This document shows positions 1 through 11,778 of a stretch of 64,000 nt of DNA, piece after piece (positions within the stretch are counted from its first letter, which is position 1; the number at the start of each line of letters is the position of its first letter). A program made the position numbers and the translations under genes. A model generated the notes under the pieces. That model worked only from the letters and a program-made list of their open reading frames with translations. It did no database searches and was not told where the DNA came from. Source of the stretch: Annulohypoxylon bovei var. microspora (Eukaryota > Ascomycota > Sordariomycetes > Xylariales > Hypoxylaceae); NCBI GenBank assembly GCA_022836615.1, contig MU405228.1, forward strand, positions 301,350-365,349, written 5' to 3'.

Positions 1-617
1 AATATAATATAAGTTTTGAAAATATCGCTACGACCGCCACGATTTGGGTTGAACTAAAGGAAGCCACACTATTTATCTAGGTAAGGTATAAATCCTAATT
101 TATAATTGGCCATTCGATATAACTTTATTTAATTCAGTAATTGGATCTTGTTCCTGCAAACACCTAAGCCATGAAAATGGCGTGAATGACACCTAGTTAG
201 TAAACAAGTGCTCTAACTAGCAAACTAAGATTACGCTTGTCACTTACTTTTAAGCGTGTTAACAATACCACGATTCTTCGTCAAAGGGATGTAGAGTAGA
301 TATAATGTGTCTGGAATGAGAGAAAAGGGAGTAGGAAATTTCTATCCAGTTACTGGAGACAATTATTTACAGTTTGACAAGCATAAGTTGAGAAAACATT
401 ATATGAACTCTCTTCCGAACCTATCATAGGTTAGAGATATACTAGGTTAATAAGTTGTAAACACACTCTTTTTAATTTATAATATTAAGTTGTACATCTG
501 ATGTTTGCCATCATTTATTCTTAGCTGCCTGATGCACCTGGTCTTTGGGTATATGTGAACAAAGAAAACAACCTCCCTAAGGTTAGGTAATAGTACCTAA
601 AACTATTTAACACGAAA
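1..617. other. Intergenic, no gene seen
   Basis: AT-rich sequence downstream of the receptor gene on the minus strand. I see no convincing reading frame, RNA gene or repeat here. It probably holds the 3' end of the receptor transcript and spacer DNA. Confidence 0.6.
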
Positions 618-2554
618 TTAGAGGATAGAACGTATAATATTCGAAACTCGGCTCGCAATTGTCGACCTCGAGTTCCCAGTATCCTGACTTCGCTCGGTCT
701 CACCGGAACGCCTCTGCTCTTGTATCTCGGTGACGAATTTCGGCCACGTGTTAGTCAAGACCAGATACTTGATGTGCGCCTGCGCACGATCGAACACACC
801 GAAATCGAAATCTTCGGATATCTCGCCAACGTATTGGATCCTACCAGCGACTTCGCCAAGCTCGATCCAGTCCCCGCCCGTATCCGCCTCGTTATCGGTA
901 CCTTGGGAGGACCCTCCAGTTGTGAAAGGCGTAGCAGGGTCCACACGTGCCTCTCCGCATACTATTCGCGCAGGCCGCTCAAAGATGGCTTCGAGTTGCT
1001 TCAATTCTTTGGAAGGGATGTTGATGGGAAACTCAGCGTCCCGGGGGCTGATGAAGCTTGTGTAAATAACCAATCCTCGAGTAAACGCGTCACGGATCTG
1101 ATCTTCGGTTGCGCCACCGGGCCACGAAGACTTCCAGGAAGCAACGTTAGTTAGGAAGGCAATGTTTTCTCCTGAGAAATCTCTCAGCGCCGAGAATTCT
1201 TGCAGCGGGCCCGGATTCTCGTTTAATACATGGTCCAGCGCACTCATGGTGAATAAGCGGTCGCCCATCTCCCTGTCTAGAAAGTCTATCGTGAGACCCT
1301 TCTCGATGAAGGAAGCAGTTTTCCATTCTACCTGACCCGATGTTCTTAGAGTCGTCTTGGACCCCGTATCCCACTTAGCATTCGAGTCCGCCGCTCTTTT
1401 GCGCAGTCGGTGATGTCTCATAACTAACCAACAGGGGACGAAAACGGTGAAAATTTCGAAGAACATGACGGAGAGGTGAATCCTATGTTTGTTAATACTT
1501 CTATAACTTTAATATGTTAAGACTTTTTAAGACCACCTACCATTCGCTTGGGGCGAAGTATACATTAACCGGCTCGAAAGCAGGCACGTACATAGCTATC
1601 AGCCATAACGGTGTCGCATGAAGACTATGAAGACCATTAGTGGACGATAGGCGTATATGTGAGTTGGAGAAGACGTACTTGGCAAGGCAGCAGCCGATGG
1701 TTTGGAAACGCCAGCCCAATGTATCATGAATACCCCAAGCTTTCCAGATTAAGATAGGTGCGATCTATCCAAGTTAATATCAGTTTATCTCCCTGGATTG
1801 TGGGTTACATCAACTTACAATCCATGTCCAGATCACCTGCCACACTGCCGATGGCCACCATTCCCATCCTCGACTCAACTCTATCATCTGCTCGGGAATC
1901 GTGCCAGGGGGAAGCTCTGTACCGGCAACACCAAAGGTGGGATGGTATTTACGACACATGAGCCACATGCCAACGGTGAGAAGAACCTAATTAAATGTTT
2001 AGAATAAGGATATTCAAAAAGTTTCATAAAAAGGGGGGATATACCTGAACTATCATGCCGAGGCCGATATAGATCAGAATTTTAACGGAATAATCTAGGT
2101 TCCTAAAACGACAAAGCCAAGAAGTCGCAGACCCATTGCAACCAGTCTTCTTCCTTCGAAGATTAGGAGACTGAGTATATTGTTTTTGCAACCTGGCGAC
2201 GCGGAGGAAGCGGGTGTTAGAGGCGTGGAATAGAGCAATTCCCAACGGGAACCACATGCCCATGAAGAAGTATTGGATATCGTAGGCCAATATTACGGGA
2301 AGCGTCAGTCCTATAGGGTATGTGATCTGGGCAAGGATCCAATATAGATGAAGGAAGACAATGGCTGTGAGAGATAGCCCCAGACCACGGATCTTGAGAA
2401 TCGGATTTTTACGATTTACAATCAAGAATATCATACCAAGGATTAAGAGGAATGTCCATGTTGAGCAGAAGGCCATGTAGAAAGTCCCCACCTTGTCGAA
2501 GTTAGGTGGACTCTGCGGGAGGTCGTATAGGCTTGGTTGCATCACGTCTGCCAT
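618..2554 (-). CDS. 7TM receptor with C-terminal RGS domain (GprK-like), five exons
   Basis: Five exons join in frame on the minus strand: 2554-2045, 1986-1819, 1764-1679, 1624-1541 and 1482-618, giving 570 residues. The introns are 54-58 bp and GT-AG. The start is the ATG at 2554 in a CACCATGGC context; the frame runs upstream only through a TTG. Seven hydrophobic segments are visible, beginning with [17 protein letters not shown] and ending with the segment containing [12 protein letters not shown]. After them comes an RGS domain with the family core [18 protein letters not shown], then a Ser/Arg-rich tail. Known: fungal 7TM-RGS proteins couple a membrane receptor to acceleration of G-alpha GTP hydrolysis. 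Inferred: a plasma-membrane regulator of G-protein/cAMP signalling. The ligand is unknown. Annotating single frames would split it wrongly into a membrane protein and an RGS fragment. Confidence 0.88.
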
Positions 2555-5159
2555 GGTGTTGTAGGTCGATGTTTTCCGAGCAACTCCAAGCAAAGGATAG
2601 GTGAACCAAAAACCCGGGACACTGTGAGGAAGTCCATGGTTCTTGAAGTTATGTGATTAATCGTTTGATAACCTCACAACCCCTAGTGCTCACACAAGAA
2701 TGTTAAGGGAGAATAAGTTCGGCTTCATTTTCACCTGCCAAGTGCATATCGATCTAGAGTTTATGCCAATGTGGGCGTGGATTTGAGTCGATCACTCGAC
2801 TATTGTCAATATCACTTTTGATTGATGATGGCGGAAGGGAACTTACCGAGACAGGTGTTGACGGTCCCTGCACAGGAAAAGCAGCCGCGTCGTTCCCTCA
2901 TCTAGACCCTGAAATGGATCTTTGAGAAGCAAAAGGGGGCAGCCGACTCCCCACCTCCTAGATCTGCGATTCCACGTTCCATCCCGTCGGATCTTAGATC
3001 GGTAGAGAGATTTCCGGGAAATTTTAGAGCTGCACTATTGGGTACCCCACGCGGCATTACCTCGTAGCTACCTATAACTAGGGCTGATGAAATTTCCCCA
3101 ATATTAGAAGTCAGAGCTAACCAGTACGAAGATCCACATAGGTTATACTGAACTCGAGGGCTCTTATAACCGATTCTCGACGTTGATTAAGAATTATGTT
3201 TATATCAACAGTTTCCACGGTGATGTAGACCTGAATCTCTCCCCTGAAAAAGTCAATGCTGTCAGAACTTAAAAATTTGCACTGCAGTTCTATTGGTTAG
3301 CAGTTGAGAAGCGAGAGACATGGGGTAAACGCCATCGCCATGAGGACCCAGCGCCACAAACCCACGAGTCATGGACTCGATAACCAAGAAAGAAAATGAA
3401 TCACTTCGAGACGGGGGAAATATGCCCGATCTTATCCAAGACATTTTAAATACTTGCCTGTTATGTAACATCACTGGCAGATAACAACCCAAGCAGCTGG
3501 TAGCCAAGTAGAAAAGCATATCAAGAGTGATTCGGACCCTGGATACATACCGTTCACGCGGAAGAATGCGGAGATATACGCGGATATGAGAGACAGAAAG
3601 TAAAAAGATGATAGTGTGTGCATATGTAGGTATGTATGAGGCCAGTCAACAAATATGATAGACTATTAAACCCGGATAACTACCTACCGTAGTGGCAAAG
3701 TCAGATTCAAAAATGAACGTTTCGTGTCTCATTACATACCTGTCCAATCGCCCTCCGAATTACTACTTATTTCCAAACTTCCAGCCACGATCGTGAAGTT
3801 TTAGCAGATGGCGAATATGGAGCCCCTATATCCTCATCGACACTTGAGCGTATCCCCCATCCCGTGCCTCCTAGCGCGATCCAATCGCATCGACTAGATT
3901 TTAGATACGGTTGCTAGGGATGATCGAGGCGATAGGCTGGGCGATAATTAGTGATGCTGCAAGCTATATTGATGACAGCATGGGCAAAGACAGTACCCAC
4001 CAACCCCTATATCGAGCAGGTCAAGCGCGGAATACACATAAGTTGAGGCCTCCTCCTCGAGGGCCTGGAATCCAAAGTCCTTTCGTCAAGCCACTGCGTT
4101 TAGTTCACCCTCTTTTGATCCCCCCAAAAGAACGTATGGGGGAGATTTAATATGATAGCAACAAGATCCCACGCTAAAACTAGAGTCATCCAAGCCCATA
4201 AGCCAAAATTTTCAGAATAAGCAAATGCGTAAACAAGAACAGTCCTAACCTATCTAACTAATCTCATCGCTAACTACTATCTTCTCCTCGTTGCCCGCAT
4301 TGCTGGCAGTGAGGAGGAGCACCGCTAGATGTGTCGGCAATTGAACCTATGAGAGGGATGCCGATGAGTACTATAGCTTTTCCTTTAGTTGTAGCAGCAT
4401 AATTGACAGCAAAGTTAGTAGCTTTTCTAGCAGTCCTGCTGTTGAATTGAACAGGAATGTGAAATGGCCGAAGTTGAGACTAATTCAGCTTAAAACATAT
4501 CACAAGTGACCTCAGCGCCAACGTTGAGGTGAAAATTAGATAATGATAGTGATGAATTATTAGAATTTTAGTTTGCATTACAATTCAGAGTACCTATATC
4601 ACAGAAAGAAGAAAATGCGAGATACAGGCCAGGGAGAGCCCTAGAATGACGAACGAGGCGTCCGCCAATCTGTATCACCACACAGCACAACCAAAAAAGA
4701 CCAATTAGCGAAGAAATCAGGGTATCATCCCCCTTTTGCCATCTCTACCTAACAAGACATAACATCATCGAAAAAACAAGTCAACTCCGAGGTCTAATTA
4801 AGCGCGATCGCAATCGCGACTCTAGACGAAAACGCAGCAATTAACACCTAATAGCGTATGGTACAACACGAGAGCCTTGGTTTCGTAAAAGCCACTCCAC
4901 TTCACTCCACTCACTCCGATTTCCTATCCCGTTGCTACCTATCCAGTTTCCCTTTTCCCCTTACCGTCGATCAATCGAGCCAACTCCGAACGAGAGGGGG
5001 GGGCATTACATGAACATTAAAAATTTCCATATCCCTAAACGTCGTCAAACCATTCGTTCGTCCCAAATGTGGCACAAGAAGTAACTTCAAGAAAAATGTC
5101 GTTATTCGGAACACATCGCCAGCTCACCGTTTCTTCGGCGGCTTAAGGGAGAGCACGGC
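2555..5159. other. Intergenic, 2.6 kb, no supported gene
   Basis: This holds the promoter side of the 7TM-RGS gene and the 3' side of the chitin synthase. Short frames at 3262-3519 (-) and 3911-4150 (+) lack family resemblance, sensible starts and splice support. The part at 4860-5150 just beyond the chitin synthase stop is plausibly its 3' UTR. Nothing else is recognised. Confidence 0.6.
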
Positions 5160-8100
5160 TCATGAACGGACGCTGCTCCCGATGCTGCTCATCGTATCGC
5201 TGATCTTGCTGCTGACTCCACCCATCCAGTCGTGGAACCATTCCGGCACCTTGAGACTGAGTCTTACTCTGCCTTCGACGACCATATTGATGGCGTTCAG
5301 AATCGCAAACGTCGTGCTGCCTAGCGCTCTGAAGAGCGCTAGGGCCGCGACCGACCACAGGATGAACGTCAAGTAGAAGTTGCTCCCGACCTCCTTGTAC
5401 CCGTACGCCTCGGACACGGCCATGGACAAGATAGCATTAGCCACCATCCATATGACGACCATGTACGTTCGCACGCTCTTATAGTAGTCCTCCTGCATCT
5501 GGGCCTCGCTTATATCCGGCTGTGGCACCTCGACGCGATCTCTTAGGTTCCTTAGGGCCTCGTCGTACCCGCTGTCAATATCCAGCTGCTCGGATGGCAT
5601 TTCAAGCTCGACCATATTTCCCTTTCCGGTAGCACCTCCGAGATCCGTCTTCATGACATTGTCACCCTTGGTACCCCACGTGACGTCGTGCGTGTTACAG
5701 AATGCGTACACCTGCAACGTGCAGATATAGCTCGGCAGTAGAGCAAAGTACTGCGCCGAACTTGTAAACATGTGCCAAGGGTCCAGGTACAAGAAACTCA
5801 TTAGGAAATATAGCCCCACTGTTGACGCGGTCGATACGATCAAGTTCGTGAACGTGTTGTCGCCGAGTTTGAGCTGATCGCTCTTGAAAGTGTGGATCAC
5901 GATGAAGACGGTCGCGAACGTGTTGTATACCATGATAATACCGTATATAATCATGCTAGCCAAGTAGAGCTTCTTCGCGCCTTGAGGCCGATTACCGAGA
6001 GAAATGATGAACTGCATGCTAATGAGTAACACGCATGTGTATCGAAGTACGGTGAAAATATATAATGCGATATTATGTCCGAAAGGGTCGACGGCGGGAT
6101 CCGTAAGCCCACCACCTATGAAGTAGAAAGCGAGGTAAAAGTTGGCGAGGGAGAAGTAGGTAAATAGGAGTTGGAGGAATTGGTACACAAATTCAATGTG
6201 TAGCAGTATCTTGCGGGCGACTGTGTGGTCCGTCCCCCAGATCTGTTTAAAATGGACGAGGGAATACACAGCAGCGAAGAACGCGCCGTTAAGCCACCGA
6301 CGTCGTTGGGAGATGAATTCAGGAACGGTATCTATCACAAATGTTAGTTGGCTGCTCTATTTTCAGGCTTCCAAAGGGTCAGGGAAGAAAACTTACCAGG
6401 TACATCTGTCTCACCAGTACAACCCTTGACATATTTTAACACCCATCGCTCATTTCTCTTAGCAACTAACTCCCAACATAAGATACGATCCTCAGCCAGA
6501 TACATATTCGCGGTAAACACGTCGGCGTGCTGACCGTGTAGCGTCTCTCCTTTGAAGTACTGACTAAGTGGCCCGTGTCCTGTCTCATCATTTTGTAAAG
6601 CGTGATAGCGGTAGGCACTCAGAGCACCGGGTAGCACCGTTATGTAACCAAACACGGACTCTAGTGGCTTGTCCAGGATGTTCGACATCTTGTACTCGAA
6701 GTTCTGTGATGCGACGAGTGGGTTTAGAAGGTTACTCCCGAATTTACCCTTCATGGCCTTAATCTCGCCACAGGCACCCGCGACGTTGGAGTCTGTGTCG
6801 AACGCCTTCCAAAGATGATATAGAGAATTCGTGCCCGGCTTTGTTCCAACGTCCAGCAAGATGCAGACGTTAGGGTTTAGGGCCTTGCCAAAGGCATTGA
6901 AGAACCAACGATGCGAGTTTAGTTTTCGCTGATTTCTCTCCTTGAGACAGAAGATCATCTGGCAGGGTACAATGCCCTTCTCAGCGCCTTTGAACTTAAG
7001 GTCTGCGTCGAGTGATACTTGTGTAGTGTACTCGTATACGTGGGCCTGCACGGCCTTCTGATTGACGAAGTTCTTGGCGATGCCGTGCTGATAGACGCCC
7101 ATCGCGGCCAGCGCATCAAGCGTTCTCGGGTGAACCTTTTCTCGCCCATCGGACACAATACAGACAACGATCTTCTGCCATCCGGTCTCGCCCCATGTGC
7201 GGGACCTGTTGCGCCCGCAGAAGTGGCTCACGTTCTTCATAATCGCGTGCATCGTACGAGTAAAATCGATCTCGTCCTCGTTGTACATGGTGACACAGAT
7301 AAACAACTCCGTCTCCCGCGTTGTGCGGCCGACGTTCTGTCTCAGCTTATACCCCTTGTCCGCGAAGTCATCTGGGTCACACGTTACGGCCGTGTATCGC
7401 ATATGGGTAAATTCGACCTCATCGCGGCGAGGGAGGAAACTGTACAGAATAGTAGGGATTTTACATTCCAAGATCAGTTCACCGTTGATCAACTGCACCT
7501 CCTTCTTGGAGGTGAGCGGAGCGCGGACACCGCGGCGCTCTTGCTTTCCTTCCGGAGCGGAGCCGTAGTGCTCAACCTTCTCATCTATGGGCGCTTGCGA
7601 GTCCTCCTCACTAAGGGTGATTTGCGATTGCGCAGCGTAGGAGTCGCGGTATGGCCTTGAACCGCTGATGTCTGATTCTCCGGGTCCAAATACATCATCA
7701 CTACCATCATCTAGAGGGATGTTTACTGTCGCATCGTCGGCTGTGTATTGTGAAGCTCGCGCTGATCCGGAGAAGAGAGGAGCGGGAGGCAGCGGCCTGC
7801 GAGGGCTTCCACCATATCTAGATGACGGCGTCCCAGGTCTAGGACTACCATTGATATCTGCCGGTTCGTACTGCACACTAGCAGGTGGCGGCCGCGAGAA
7901 ATCAGATGTTCCGGACATTCTCGAAGATGGAGTCCAAGGTCGGGGGGAGCCAGCGTCTCGCGATCGGTATTGCTCGTATGCGGAATCTACCGGTGCGATA
8001 TATGGAGGATCGAGAATAGAGGAAGTTCGTGAACGCGTGGATCTAATTGATGGTTGATATGTTCGGCGTGGTGACGGTCGGATACTATCAGGTTTACTTG

Positions 8101-8674
8101 GTGAGCTACTGCTATCAGAGCTGCTAGATTTTCTTGGGGAGCTGCTGTCGCTTTTGGGTGTCTTTTTCTTAAGAATAGACTTCATTCTTGGTGAAGGGCC
8201 CTCGGGTATAGTAGGCAGATTCTGTTTGAGCTCTGCCTGGACAACATGGGGAGGTTTGTTCTTCTTCTGCAACTTTACAGTGTTACTTCGTTTTAGGACG
8301 GGCTTGCGCTTGGGCGACTTGTCGCCTGCTGGCGGAGATGACTACTCTCCATCAGACGGGGACGTCGGGAGTTGCGCTTCCTCTTGCTCCTTAAGCGATT
8401 CTAGATGCTCTGGTGTCGAAATCTTGACAGTCTTCTTCTCCTTCTTCGCTTCCTTCTTGAGGGAGAGAGGAGCGGGAATAAGATCTGGGTGCTTATACAT
8501 AGGATCTGGCGTCTTTGGGGGTACATACGGTCGAGGATCTGATAGTGGTTCCTCCATAGACGTTAATAATCTTACTGCCGCTGGGTTTCCTCCTGGGCCA
8601 GATGTAATGTGGTCATCATCGTCGCTGTAGCCTGGAAGTGAGTATCCAGGCGGTCGTGAATGGGTACCGTCCAT
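5160..8674 (-). CDS. Chitin synthase, division 1 (class I-like), with in-frame TAG in the N-terminal region
   Basis: This membrane enzyme transfers N-acetylglucosamine from UDP-GlcNAc to growing chitin. The coding frame runs 8674-6397, a 65-bp intron (6396-6332, GTAAGT...GATAG), then 6331-5160. Read through, it would be 1149 residues. The N-terminus is long, polar and Pro/Ser/Lys-rich. Then come the chitin synthase core (ending VTCDPDDF...), EDR at about 728-730, QRRRW at about 768-772 and about seven C-terminal membrane spans. The core wording resembles class I enzymes such as Neurospora chs-3, but class I versus II is not certain. Oddity: TAG at 8342-8344 (codon 111) interrupts the frame while plausible coding sequence continues in the same frame on both sides. 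A start at the ATG at 8185 would spare the whole catalytic domain. Confidence 0.9.
8342..8344 (-). other. In-frame TAG within the chitin synthase N-terminal region
   Basis: Upstream codons read ...SPSDGE and downstream codons read [14 protein letters not shown] in the same frame. A 60-bp intron starting GTAGTC at this stop and ending CGAAG would keep frame, but both its splice sites are weak. A nonsense mutation, a one-base sequence error or use of the downstream ATG at 8185 are the alternatives. Confidence 0.7.
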
Positions 8675-9337
8675 CGTAACTTATTATCGGCCAAAACGCC
8701 GAATGAATCGCCTGTGAGACACAATTCGTTGATATTGTTGACAAGCTGGAATGCGTGCGCAAACACCTAATATCGTTTGATTAGGTCAATCGATTGACGC
8801 AAATTGCCAATCGCAAATTGTGTAAAGGTTGTAAATGGGGTATCACTGTTAGAAGAATAAGAATCAATAAAAGAAGAAATCTTAAATGGTCATGAATTGA
8901 GTTTCAACGGTAACACAACGTTTGTGAGATAAAGTTGATAGAGTTGATCCTCAGTGGGGAGCTAGCTCAAAATCTTGAAGCAGGTGCGTTTGTTGTATTT
9001 AGAAATGCAGGTACCTAGCTATCCACCGTTGCCCAGCAACCGTGCTCTATACCCCACATAAAAGCGGCAGTGCAATCTTGGCCGCGCATAATATCGCATG
9101 AATATTCCGGCCTTCCACGCGTTCTTCATCAACCGTATTTTTCTCTCCATTTCGTATTCGGTGAATTTATTGCTCGCACATAGTACATACCTATGACATG
9201 GTGTTTCTTGCGTAACCTCTCCGCTGATGCAGGTAATCTGAGGGGATATAAACAATTTGTCATACGACCTATCAAGTGTGCGTCCGGAATGTCACATAAT
9301 TCGGGACCAAATATTTATATATAGTAGCGCCATAGAT
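8675..9337. other. Intergenic between chitin synthase and ABC ATPase
   Basis: About 660 bp, upstream of the chitin synthase and downstream of the ABC gene. A 78-codon minus-strand frame at 9019-9255 shows no family resemblance. I expect the chitin synthase promoter here but see no distinct element. Confidence 0.5.
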
Positions 9338-11311
9338 CTACATACCCCATATCTGCCTCCAGCTCTTTTCGTCCCGTCCAAGAGGCGCTCCAGATAATCC
9401 AAACCTAGCGGGTTCTCCTGAATTGGCCTCAGGCAGACATATCCACTCTCTAATACAGTCTGGTATCTCCTCTCTAATATGGCTTATACATATTAAAGCC
9501 TGGTTATCATTGAGGCCTCCTACCTTAACGGTGCCCGATTTTGACGCCTCGCTCTCAACCACAGTTTCTGAACCGTTGTCGTGCTTCGCATACGCCTTAG
9601 TCTCTCCGTACTCGAGGAAGAGGAGGCACCGGTTCCGGACGCCGTCATCCATACCACTACACGCTTCATCTAGGACAACGATGTCCGGATTCTTGATAAG
9701 TGCTCGCAGAAACAGTGCAACCCGCTGTGCGGAAAAGGACAGTTCTCCGAACATGTAGTAATCCGCCCACTGTAGGTCAGAGCTCTCTTGTACATGAGAT
9801 CCAAGCTTCGATGTTTTTACGTAAGCTGGATTCAACTCCGCCTCGAACCATCGCAGACAAGCCTCGATCTTCTCTTTCGATTGCTCATCGAGTACAGCTT
9901 TCGAGCGAAACGTATCGGCCCACGCGTTCGCAACGACTTGTCTCACAGTAAGACTTCGAGGCATGTGTTGGTGAATCTCAGGACTAGAATGCCCAATCCG
10001 TGCTTGGATGTCCCAGAAAGTCAAAGGCAGCTGATCCGAACCCACTTCCGGCAATCTGCTTCGCCCAAACAACTTTATAGGCAGTGAATAGGTCTGAGGA
10101 TGGTCCGAGCAGATGAGAGACACGATTGTCGTCTTTCCGGAGCCGTTGGGACCAAAGATACCCCATCGCTCTCCTCGTCGCACAGTCCACACGAGACCCT
10201 CTTGTTCTTTACCATTGATTTGTTGTTTCCAGTTCCCAAGTGCGATCTTGCCGCGATATTGTATTTTGCAACCGTTCATCTCCACAATAGGCTCCCCAAT
10301 ATTTCTAGATACACCTGTATTTTGGATAATTGGTGACTCGCTAGCTTTCGAGGCTTCTTCGCCCATCAGCGGTTCACCGTGTATCCCTTTAGCAGTTAGC
10401 GTCCTGCCTACGTGCACCAGATTATGCACCGGTAGATTTTCCTCCTCCTTTGATATCCCATTCCATACCTGTCGAACATACTGTCTTAATTCTTCTAGGA
10501 CAGCCTGCTTCTCCCCGATTGCTCCTATCTGACAGTCTCCCCTCAAGTAGACCAAATGTGTGATCCAATCAGGAATGGGATCCTGCGGCCTTGCACTTAA
10601 TACCAATCTTGGACTAGCTTTACTTGCCAGGCCATGTAAGAGGGGACTTAGCCCGGCTACCGTAGGCGGATCAAGGCCCATGAAAGGTTCGTCAAGCAAC
10701 AACACCTCCGGGGCAGTAAGGAGAGCTCTAGCAATCCTAGCTCTTCGTCCTTGACCGTTGCTCAAAAATGCAACGGGGAGGTCTAACAATTGTGCAAGTT
10801 TCAAATCTCTCACTACCCGATCCAATAAAGCTGGATCCAGTTCATCCTCGGGTGAACGCTTCAGTGGGTTAAGTTCGGTGTTGCCCATCAGGAAGTTTCT
10901 GAGTGAGAAATCGGTATTCTCACGCTTTGACTCATATCGAGCTGATAAGTATGCTGAAGTGGTAACATTGGAGGCTAATACATCGTTATTGAATCCCACA
11001 TATTGAACACCCTTATGCGGTACCCTTAACCTATGAGGCACCGCATCTGTAGATAAATAAGGATAACTTCGTGCAGTTGGAGGAACGCAAAGGTGACTCC
11101 CTCTAAGGAGATGTAAAAATGTTGTTTTCCCGCTCAGAGATGGACCAACAACATACCAATGTATCGGTGGTTCGGTAGTAGATGGTAGTGTGAAATCCAA
11201 GTTTGTAAAGAGAGCCGGATTTGGATGAATAGAGCTTACGCCAGGATGATGGCGGTAAAATGTGCCATTGGTGATATTTATTACAGGAGGACGAACTGAG
11301 GTAAACCGCAT
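9338..11311 (-). CDS. Soluble twin-cassette ABC ATPase (yeast YDR061W-like)
   Basis: This is a single-exon protein of 657 residues with two nucleotide-binding domains and no membrane span. NBD1 has Walker A GPSLSGKTT (56-64), signature LSNGQ (183-187) and Walker B LLLDEP near 205. NBD2 has Walker A GPNGSGKTT (387-395), a degenerate signature LSFSAQ (524-529) and Walker B VVLDE near 546. The start is the ATG at 11311 in CACCATGCGG. Known: the layout matches the poorly studied fungal YDR061W group, which also has two soluble cassettes related to bacterial ModF/PhrA-type ATPases. Inferred: an ATP-driven non-transporter function, possibly mitochondrial given the Arg-containing, acid-poor N-terminus. 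The substrate is unknown. Upstream lies the divergently transcribed UMP1. Confidence 0.85.
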   Translation of the reverse strand: MRFTSVRPPVINITNGTFYRHHPGVSSIHPNPALFTNLDFTLPSTTEPPIHWYVVGPSLSGKTTFLHLLRGSHLCVPPTARSYPYLSTDAVPHRLRVPHKGVQYVGFNNDVLASNVTTSAYLSARYESKRENTDFSLRNFLMGNTELNPLKRSPEDELDPALLDRVVRDLKLAQLLDLPVAFLSNGQGRRARIARALLTAPEVLLLDEPFMGLDPPTVAGLSPLLHGLASKASPRLVLSARPQDPIPDWITHLVYLRGDCQIGAIGEKQAVLEELRQYVRQVWNGISKEEENLPVHNLVHVGRTLTAKGIHGEPLMGEEASKASESPIIQNTGVSRNIGEPIVEMNGCKIQYRGKIALGNWKQQINGKEQEGLVWTVRRGERWGIFGPNGSGKTTIVSLICSDHPQTYSLPIKLFGRSRLPEVGSDQLPLTFWDIQARIGHSSPEIHQHMPRSLTVRQVVANAWADTFRSKAVLDEQSKEKIEACLRWFEAELNPAYVKTSKLGSHVQESSDLQWADYYMFGELSFSAQRVALFLRALIKNPDIVVLDEACSGMDDGVRNRCLLFLEYGETKAYAKHDNGSETVVESEASKSGTVKVGGLNDNQALICISHIREEIPDCIREWICLPEANSGEPARFGLSGAPLGRDEKSWRQIWGM

Positions 11312-11778
11312 GGTGTCAATTGAACCTCATAAAATTTCTTCATGGGTTATACACCTGAAAATAACATCTATTACATCTCAGAGTTTTAGATGAGTCAGTC
11401 AACTTATATCTGAGAACTCAAGTATCACAACCACTGAAGTTGAATATACCCGAAATATCGGAGTTAACGAGGCTCATACTAAACCGACCCCCTGTTAGCC
11501 TTACGTAACTTACCAGTTAGGTGCAGGGACCACCTATGGGCTACTTCCACCTCCATCCTTGGCAAGGCTCCAACTACGAAGTACAAACACGAAAGCTCCT
11601 GGCAGCCTGCTACAGCTTCCCGCTTTCCTTGACAAAAGCCCAATCGAAGCACATTTCAAGATCAACCAAACAACACATCCATCGACGTTTGTCATATCAC
11701 GACCGACTTCGACTTAACGAAACAAACAATTAGAAATCATAAACAAGAAACAAAACCAATCCTCTCCCAACCGCCAAG
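11312..11778. promoter_or_regulatory. Divergent promoter region between ABC ATPase and UMP1
   Basis: The 467 bp separate two head-to-head start codons, so both promoters should lie here. The stretch near 11640-11775 is C/A-rich, as is usual for fungal 5' leaders. A 70-codon frame at 11521-11733 is taken as untranslated leader. No TATA box stands out. Confidence 0.5.

Noticed and set aside
3262..3519. 85-codon minus-strand frame in the 2.6-kb spacer
   Set aside because: No domain, no supporting splice partners and no compositional support for coding.
7019..7660. 213-codon plus-strand frame opposite chitin synthase
   Set aside because: It lies entirely antisense to the conserved catalytic domain, with no recognisable domain.
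9019..9255. 78-codon minus-strand frame between chitin synthase and the ABC gene
   Set aside because: No recognisable family and a position consistent with promoter or UTR sequence.
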